DNA from: Gnetum montanum
Taxonomy: Eukaryota; Streptophyta; Gnetopsida; Gnetales; Gnetaceae
Length of the DNA: 64,000 nucleotides
NCBI GenBank assembly: GCA_015680685.1
Contig: MNCI01027120.1
Location: forward strand, 62,001 to 126,000
Direction of reading: 5' to 3'
Shown here: one piece after another, positions 57,820 through 64,000 of the stretch
How the letters are laid out: every line of letters starts with the position of its first letter
Numbering within the stretch: position 1 is the first letter of the stretch
Program-made: the position numbers and the translations under genes
The notes under the pieces: model-generated
Seen by the model: only the letters and a program-made list of their open reading frames with translations
Database searches by the model: none
What the model was told of the DNA's origin: nothing

Positions 57820-59030
57820 ATGTCTTATTCTTCTCATAAAAGCACTTCACCACCTAGGGATCACACAAGAGACAGTTGGTGGTCTAACACACGTAACCCA
57901 AAGTCTAACACATGTAACCCAACTTTACCTTTGTCTTCCATCAAGACAAACAACTGCGATGGAGAGACTTGGAGGGTAACATAGTGTTGCCTCTAGACAG
58001 AGCCGCCCCCAACATGCTCCTTCGTGCCCTTGCACGAATTGGCATGATGCAATTATACACTGAGTACATTGCATGCGATTACAACATGAGGGACTACCAT
58101 CCCACAGAAGCGCAACGTCAACAGGACTTGCGACAGGAGAGTCATTATACATCGTTGAAGGGCAATGTCCCCCATAATGCTTCGCCCTTCATAAGTGAAA
58201 TTAAGGGTGGTGAACCTATTTTAATAGGTTCTCCATGAAATGATGTTCCCCCTTCTAATGATGGTGAGGAGGTGGGGTATTAGAACCTACACTCCACGAT
58301 TCACAACTTGGGTTTTGATCCCCATGAACACCAAGTGTTTGATGAGGGAACACAAACACTTGACAAGGGTGGGCATTCGGATCATCATCACAATTGGGAC
58401 CGTAACCACCGAAGAGAAGGTAAGAAACATCGTCATGGAAATGGTTTCCCTTCTTCTTCACCTTCATCACATCATTCACCCTCTCCTTCCACATCAGGAC
58501 GCAGTCACAAGGAGCACAATTGTGAGGACAAGGGTAAGAAAGATGAGAACCCTAAACGAGAGAGTCGAGAGCAAGGACAAGGGCATTCTAGAGAGTCAAG
58601 GCATAGAAGGGAAAGTAAGGAACCACGTAGGTATCACAGACATCATGAGAGAGATGACCATGATGAGCCCCTACTAGATACCTGGAGTATGTTAGACATT
58701 ACGGAGGCTGTGAGAATACCTACAAGGCACCAAAAAGATAGTCGAATCAAGAGACTAGACATGAATAATATCCCATGATTTGAGGGGGGATACCTATGCC
58801 TATAAGTGGTTCTGTAGATAGTCTAAGGAGCGAAGTACTGACCATGATGAGAAAAAGAGGAGAGATTTAGGCCATGCACATGACAATGGTAAGGGAAAAA
58901 TGACTATCACCAATGAGGTTGTGGATTTGGATACAGACAATGATAGTGAATGTGAGATCTGCCAATATGACTATCCTAAGGGATGTTGCCCAATAATCTC
59001 ACATCTACAAGAGTCTGGGGTGTATGCACT
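57820..59030 (+). pseudogene. E7 gag lacking the capsid core
   Basis: Start MSYSSHKSTSPP. N-terminal domain from 57950 (GNIVLPLDRAAPNMLLRALA, DYHPTEAQRQQDLRQE) with a stop at 58236, then a well preserved His/Arg/Ser-rich linker in one open frame (58308-58778: RESREQGQGHSRESRHRRES, PRRYHRHHERDD). At 58776-58815 the sequence jumps from the first residues of the capsid (DMNNIP) to the region just before the knuckle (DLDTDNDSECEICQYDYPKG). About 700 bases that encode the capsid in E2 are missing. Such a product could not form particles. Confidence 0.75.
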
Positions 59031-60144
59031 CAACCAAAGACTTAACAAATGGCAGGCACCCCGAAGGTTACCTTATCCCCAAGGTAACCCAAGACAGTTC
59101 CACCAACCATTAACGTACTATCCAAGTGGAACTCTGCCACAACCTATCGAGAAACACTAGTAGTGGCAATACCCACAGTCATGGGGGATGTCACCGCCTA
59201 GGCAACAATACCCTTACCGACAACTAGATCCATATGGCTATTACGTGCAGCAGCCAGTTTCTACAAGTGACTCTATCAGTCACATGACCCCACAATGGCA
59301 CTACCAAGTTTGGGAGTATTTTAAGACTCCCTCTCCTGGAAGAGACACTCCACATGCATACCATCCTCTAAATCCATCTGCATCTCTTACGCCGATAGTT
59401 CCATTACCACCCGCTCCAACGATGCAAGGGGAACTCCCCACTCAACCGCAGCAACGTAATGCTACGAGAGCTGTAAACCTTCAACCCACTACTGGTTCTA
59501 ACAACTGTATAAAAAGACGACCTTTCTTTAGAACTAATAGTCCAAAAAAGCTCTCACAACCACAAGCGGTTGAGTCTATGACCACTCCTCCATCAAATAA
59601 GGCTTCTGAGCTCCCTTCAAACCAACAACAGAGCTTAATGCATACAGTTATGTTAACACATACTATTACTAACTAGATAAAGGTGGGCCACCTTCCCAAG
59701 AAACTCTCTGACCCTAGGAGTCCCTTAATCTACTTCCAAGTTGCTGGGAATGAACCACATAAGGCTCTTCTTAACTTAGGTTTTGGAGTCAACTTAATAT
59801 CACGAGAGATGTATAAATCCTGGAGCCTGCCTCCACTCAAGAAGAGCAATATTCAACTAGAGTTGGCTAACCAGTCCATCACTATTCCCTTGGGATTAGT
59901 GGAGGATATCATTACCACTATGTGTGGTTGGTCATACCCAGCTGATTTTCTAGTGATAGAAGTCAACAGTAATAAAGGGGACTTTCCAATTATAATGGGG
60001 AGGGCATGGCTAAGTACCATAAATGCATGCCTAGGAATCTGCGATCTTTCCTTGGAAATATATAAGGAAGACATTTATGGAAAGATTGAGAAGGAGAAAG
60101 TTCCATGCATCACATACAGTGACACAAAGGATGATGACATATAG
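59031..60144 (+). pseudogene. E7 proline-rich region and aspartic protease (decayed)
   Basis: PPRQQYPYRQLDPYGYYVQQ leads through an open frame (59188-59676) to the protease (59683-60144). The active-site region reads KALLNLGFGVNLIS, so catalytic Asp and Ser are both changed; FPIIMGRAWLSTINACLGIC follows. A stop separates the two parts near 59676. Confidence 0.76.
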
Positions 60145-62355
60145 GAATGCTCAGCATCTCCTGTATGCAACCGGTGTGCCCAAGAAACTTAGATACAAAG
60201 ATGCCTATATGTAGCAACCACATAATAAGAGAACACCTCATGGTTGATAGCTAATCAAGAGAGCAGCCCACCAATATGCATGGAACTAACTGGGGGAATG
60301 ACTTGCAACAACAACAAAAGCATAGATACATTGGAGTATGAGCATCACCAACTTCCAACCCTTAATTTGAAAACATCAATTGGGAGAAGTTGGACACTTA
60401 TAAAGAATTCAAACAAAAGCTCATTATTTTGGATCTCTCCCTTTCAATTCAGTCATGGGGGAGATGACCACCTATGCTAATCAATTGAGGCCCTTAGTTC
60501 TTTTAAGTTTTTGTGTTGCACATTTCTATTTTACATATTTCTTTAACTTTTCTTGTTTTTTTTACAACATCGTTTATAATTTTTCTTTTATTTGTGTGTG
60601 TATTTTTGGGTCTTACCCATTTTGTTAAGTTTGTCACCTAATAAGTGCTCTTAATGATGGTATGAACTGTTTTCTATTGGTTGCTAATGTTTTATTTTTA
60701 CCTTTAAGTTACAATGTTGATACTAAGTTATGCTTTTTTTGATATAGCAGGCAATGAGCCCACATCATCCATGCATCCCTAAATTTCTATGGTCTCTCTC
60801 GGCTTGGAACTGTATAGTCACTTTTCTCAATAATAAGAATTATCAACGAATCGGTGACTAGCATTTCTCAAACTAAGGAAGGACTCAAGGATTGAAAAGG
60901 GTGTGGCTTTAAGGGAACTTGATGCATTTGTGTTGGCCATTCTCTTAGGTTCTTGGATGTTTTCTTCTTGAGTTTTCTTACCATTTCGACATTATCCAAT
61001 TATTGGGAAGCTGAGTAAATAAAAATAATAAGTCTTTGCATGGTATGGTTCTCACACAAAAACACATACAAAAAAAAAAGTGAGGATTCAAAGCACACCC
61101 CTTAGACAAAATAATCATCTGGGCTACAAGAACTAGTTATGGAACTAAAAATAAACATGTTCCCTCTAACTAAGGCCCTTCTCGCTTCCTATTCTCTCCT
61201 CCTTCATCTCGTCGGAATGGTGGTGGCTCTTGAGGGATGCATTCTTGTTACTTCAAGTGGATGGATTGGCCAAATGCATTAATGCGAAGTCACTAGATGT
61301 GGTTTGTTTGTGGCCGAACTTGGAACGGGATCTACTAAGTCACATTAATCATTAAATACACATGGGGCTGTACATCACCTTGTTCTTGAGTTTCCATTCC
61401 ATTCTCTTCTTTCCATCCTTCTTTTTCCATTTATCACCTCATTGCCAGTTGTATCAGTAGTCTATATTTTGGTTGACACATTGTTTTCTTTTTGGTAAAT
61501 TCTTGCGGTTAAGACTTTAACTCTTGTTCCAAATGACATTCCCAGAGCCTACAGACTCTTTGAATGTGGGATTGTCAGGGCATTAAGGGCATGAGCCTAC
61601 TTTGGGGAGAACCCATTGACATTCCTATTTGGTGCATCTGTTAATTTCTTTCCTTTAAACATTGTTGCATTCACCATTGTTCATTTCCATCTTTGACATC
61701 CCTTTCATCGATGTTACAGTTGTCTCTTTTTCTTCATCCTTCTTATTCCTTCTCTTTTTCCATTCTCTCGCTACTAGAGGTTCACGATTAGTCATGGGGG
61801 TCCTGGTCCAATTTTTTTGATTTTCTCCTAGCCCCTGCACTTTCGGTAGTCACCGATATTATATCTCTAGAATCCGCAATCAGCCATACCACAACTCAAC
61901 CAATGGACCTTACACTAAGGCAAGGTATCAACTGCATTGTGATTCATTTACCCTTGCTAATATACGATTGTGTTGTGTGTGCAAATGACAATCATACAAC
62001 AACGGATTGGGTCTGGAGGTAACACTTGGAATGGAGCAGTGTTGAAGCAGTTATGCAAGGAACAAGATTGATGGCGTGCTTATGGATGGACAACGAAAGG
62101 TGCAATCTTGGTGTTGGTAGCAGCAGACTTCTTCTCTCTTCTCTCTTCTCTCTCAGCTACCAAATAAGGGCTGATGTCACATGTATAAAGTGTTCACTCT
62201 TGTTGTCGTGAACACCAGTTTTGTCATGTTCTGTAATGATGATCCATTCACATGTCATCCCATTCACCATTAGTTCCATTCAAGTCAATAATCCCATACC
62301 TTTCCAATATTTTGTAAGGAACTCGAGGACGAGTTTTTATTTAGTCATGGGGCTA
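60145..62355 (+). other. E7 deletion junction, 3' non-coding region and polypurine tract
   Basis: The junction GAATTCAAACAAAAGCTC (60406-60421) replaces all of pol. The following region has the shared blocks at 61085-61150 and 61545-61620. The polypurine tract is decayed (ATGGGGCTA, 62347-62355). Confidence 0.65.
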
Positions 62356-63159
62356 TGATGGGACACGATATTGCATGGGCCACGATATTGCATCCTTCCC
62401 TACAATATCACATACACAATATTGCAACGCGCCGCTAGTTCTATAAATAAGAGGTGGATCTCCCTTGGTTCTCCATCTAGATCTAGACCTTACCAAACTC
62501 TTGCCATTTTTCCATTCTAGAGTTAGAATAATTTCCATGTGCCGCAGTAGGAGTCCCAAAGTGAACGGATCTTTATTCGAGCAATTCTGTACCTGAGCAC
62601 ACAATTGTGTACTACAATAAAGATGAACTTTTGGATAAACATTGCAGTGCATGGACTAAGCTAAATAGGACTTTAATTACTGTTAACTATTTAAATGCTT
62701 TCTTAAGGAATTAATCTATCTCAACCCTCAACTCTCATAGTTAAGTGCATTCAGTACGACTGCTTCGAGCACGTGTGTTACGCTTGGTAATCCCAGTAAC
62801 GAATAGCATTTGGTAATCCCAGTAGCATTGCATTGGTTCAGGGTGTGAAATGGCAAGTGGGAATGGATATTAATGCTAGGGTAATTAAGGCTTAGTTAGT
62901 TAAAGTTAGTTACTTAGTTTTTTCACCCTTTTCTCTCTTAGCATAGGCGATAAAAAATAAAAGATATAGAAATCACAAGCCTTAAGCTTACTTAACCATA
63001 TAACCGTGACAAATACAAGTAAGCTTGGGAGGACAACAATTGATTAACCTTAGGTGTTCCATAAGGCGTGTAGGCACTTAGTCTGCGGAGTTCGACCAGA
63101 TCACGCATGTAATGCTCGTATTCGTATGGTTGAGTGTAGGGGTACCTCGCCACTCATCA
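62356..63159 (+). repeat. E7 3' LTR
   Basis: Begins TGATGGGACACGATATTGC and ends CGCCACTCATCA. TATA-like TTCTATAAATAAGAGGTGG at about 62439. Very similar to 56885-57673, apart from an extra CACGATATTGC unit. Confidence 0.88.
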
Positions 63160-64000
63160 AATGTGATTAGGGCTATGTAATTGCTTTAATGTTGCATTGC
63201 AAGGGTTTGATGATGTCTAGAGCAGGTTTAAGTTCTCACGAGGAACTCGGTTTCAAGTGTTTTCTCCTCACCATCATGGCTTAGATGGGAATTTTGACTA
63301 AGGAATCCTTTGTGATGTTTTTGGCTTCAAGGTTAATGGCAATCAGGCTACTTCAAGATGTTAATGTTGTATGATAGAATAGTCTTGAGGCTTAATGTTT
63401 GGATATTATAGGTGAACTTGGTCTAACAACATCATGAAAGGAGCCCATTTAGGCTTTAAGGTTAGTTGAATTTACTTTCTCATACTCCTAGCTTAATCTT
63501 GGATGTCAACATAAGCATGTCAAGTGACACCTGTATTATAAAATTGTTAAAAAATGTAAAATACTTTAATAATAAATTAGAGCTAAGTCAAAACAAACTA
63601 AATCAATTCCAGACAAGCTCAAAACATGGTCAATAGAGGTTACAAAGGGTAGACTAAGGCAAACAAGGTGAAACAAAAGGCAAATGATGTAAGATAGGGT
63701 CAAATGAAGGCCAAATGATGGTCAAAACCCCATAAAATGGTGTGCAAACAAGGTCAAATAAGCTCTTAATGATATCAATGACATTAAATGATGTCCAATC
63801 AAGGTTCAAATGATGCCAAATGATGGAAAAATATGGCCAAATGGGACCAAACATTAAAGAAATGATGAAAAATGACGTCAAGTGACACTTAATGATATGA
63901 AAATGATAGACAATAATGTAAAGCCAAAACACAGTGGAACAAGGCCAAACAAGGTAAGGAAGGTAACTTATGGTTAAACATAGTGAATTCTAGTCAATTA
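63160..64000. other. Flank of E7 with degenerate AAATGATG/CAAGGTCAA repeats
   Basis: No gene. 63590-63960 is made of loosely repeated words AAATGATG, CAAGGTCAAA and ATGGTCAA, a low-complexity purine-rich tract that runs to about 40 bases before the window edge. An open stretch on the reverse strand here is a consequence of the repeats. Confidence 0.45.

Larger units (their letters stand above)
56885..63159 (+). mobile_element. E7: Athila-like element with deleted capsid and no polymerase
   Basis: LTRs of 789 and 804 bp. Flanking 5-mers GATGT (56880-56884) and AATGT (63160-63164). Primer site intact. Gag lacks its capsid core, protease is decayed, pol is absent through the same junction as E4. 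Shares the GATATC-type U3 theme with E2 and E4. Confidence 0.86.

Noticed and set aside
63654-63932. 92-codon hydrophobic reverse-strand frame near the window end
   Set aside because: Generated by degenerate AAATGATG/GGTCAAA repeats; the apparent periodic FxxIWP pattern follows from the repeat unit.

Overview
The window is nuclear DNA of a seed plant with a large, repeat-rich genome. The evidence is nested Ty3/gypsy elements of Athila type (tRNA-Asp primer sites, 7-bp terminal inverted repeats TGATGAG/CTCATCA), a LINE, an endogenous pararetrovirus fragment, and broken exons of two plant gene families (an ABCB transporter and a C2-domain CAR protein). A gymnosperm is plausible from the style of the repeats but cannot be proved here. 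A run of N (41477-42453) marks an assembly gap.

Layout. 1-11071 is the remains of an ABCB (P-glycoprotein type, closest by eye to ABCB2/10) gene: exon pieces at 343-505, 3379-3584 + 10316-10510, and 10906-11071. Element E1 (3585-10315) sits inside one exon, and an intronless, poly(A)-tailed CAR copy (1292-1789) lies where nucleotide-binding-domain exons would be expected. E2 (11072-20369) has ABCB on its left and pararetrovirus reverse transcriptase (20370-22985) on its right. A reverse-strand gag plus LTR follows (E3, 22986-24875).

24876-51960 is one old reverse-strand Athila-like element (X), broken into pieces by later insertions. Its reverse transcriptase (51505-51960, 45113), RNase H (44360-44870), integrase N-terminus (35125-35703) and integrase C-terminus (25580-26245) still read in order. 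Between them lie a LINE (about 26246-32215) with its own 1.5-kb insert, a solo LTR (34169-35124), a copia-like LTR (35704-36889), E4 (36909-44359) and E5 (45114-51504). 53379-56180 is E6, a short element carrying only a coiled-coil ORF. 56885-63159 is E7.

How the parts work together. No element in the window encodes a full set of proteins. E1, E4 and E7 keep gag and protease but no polymerase; E5 keeps gag only; E2 keeps most of pol but has lost the core of reverse transcriptase. E4 and E7 share the same internal deletion, so a gag-protease lineage seems to have multiplied with enzymes supplied in trans. E4 is the least decayed. The CAR copy is the only uninterrupted host-type reading frame. 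The most unusual candidates are covarying hairpin repeats in the E4 LTR, a hammerhead-like RNA motif at 30107-30168, a conserved non-coding block shared by five elements, and the coiled-coil cargo of E6.
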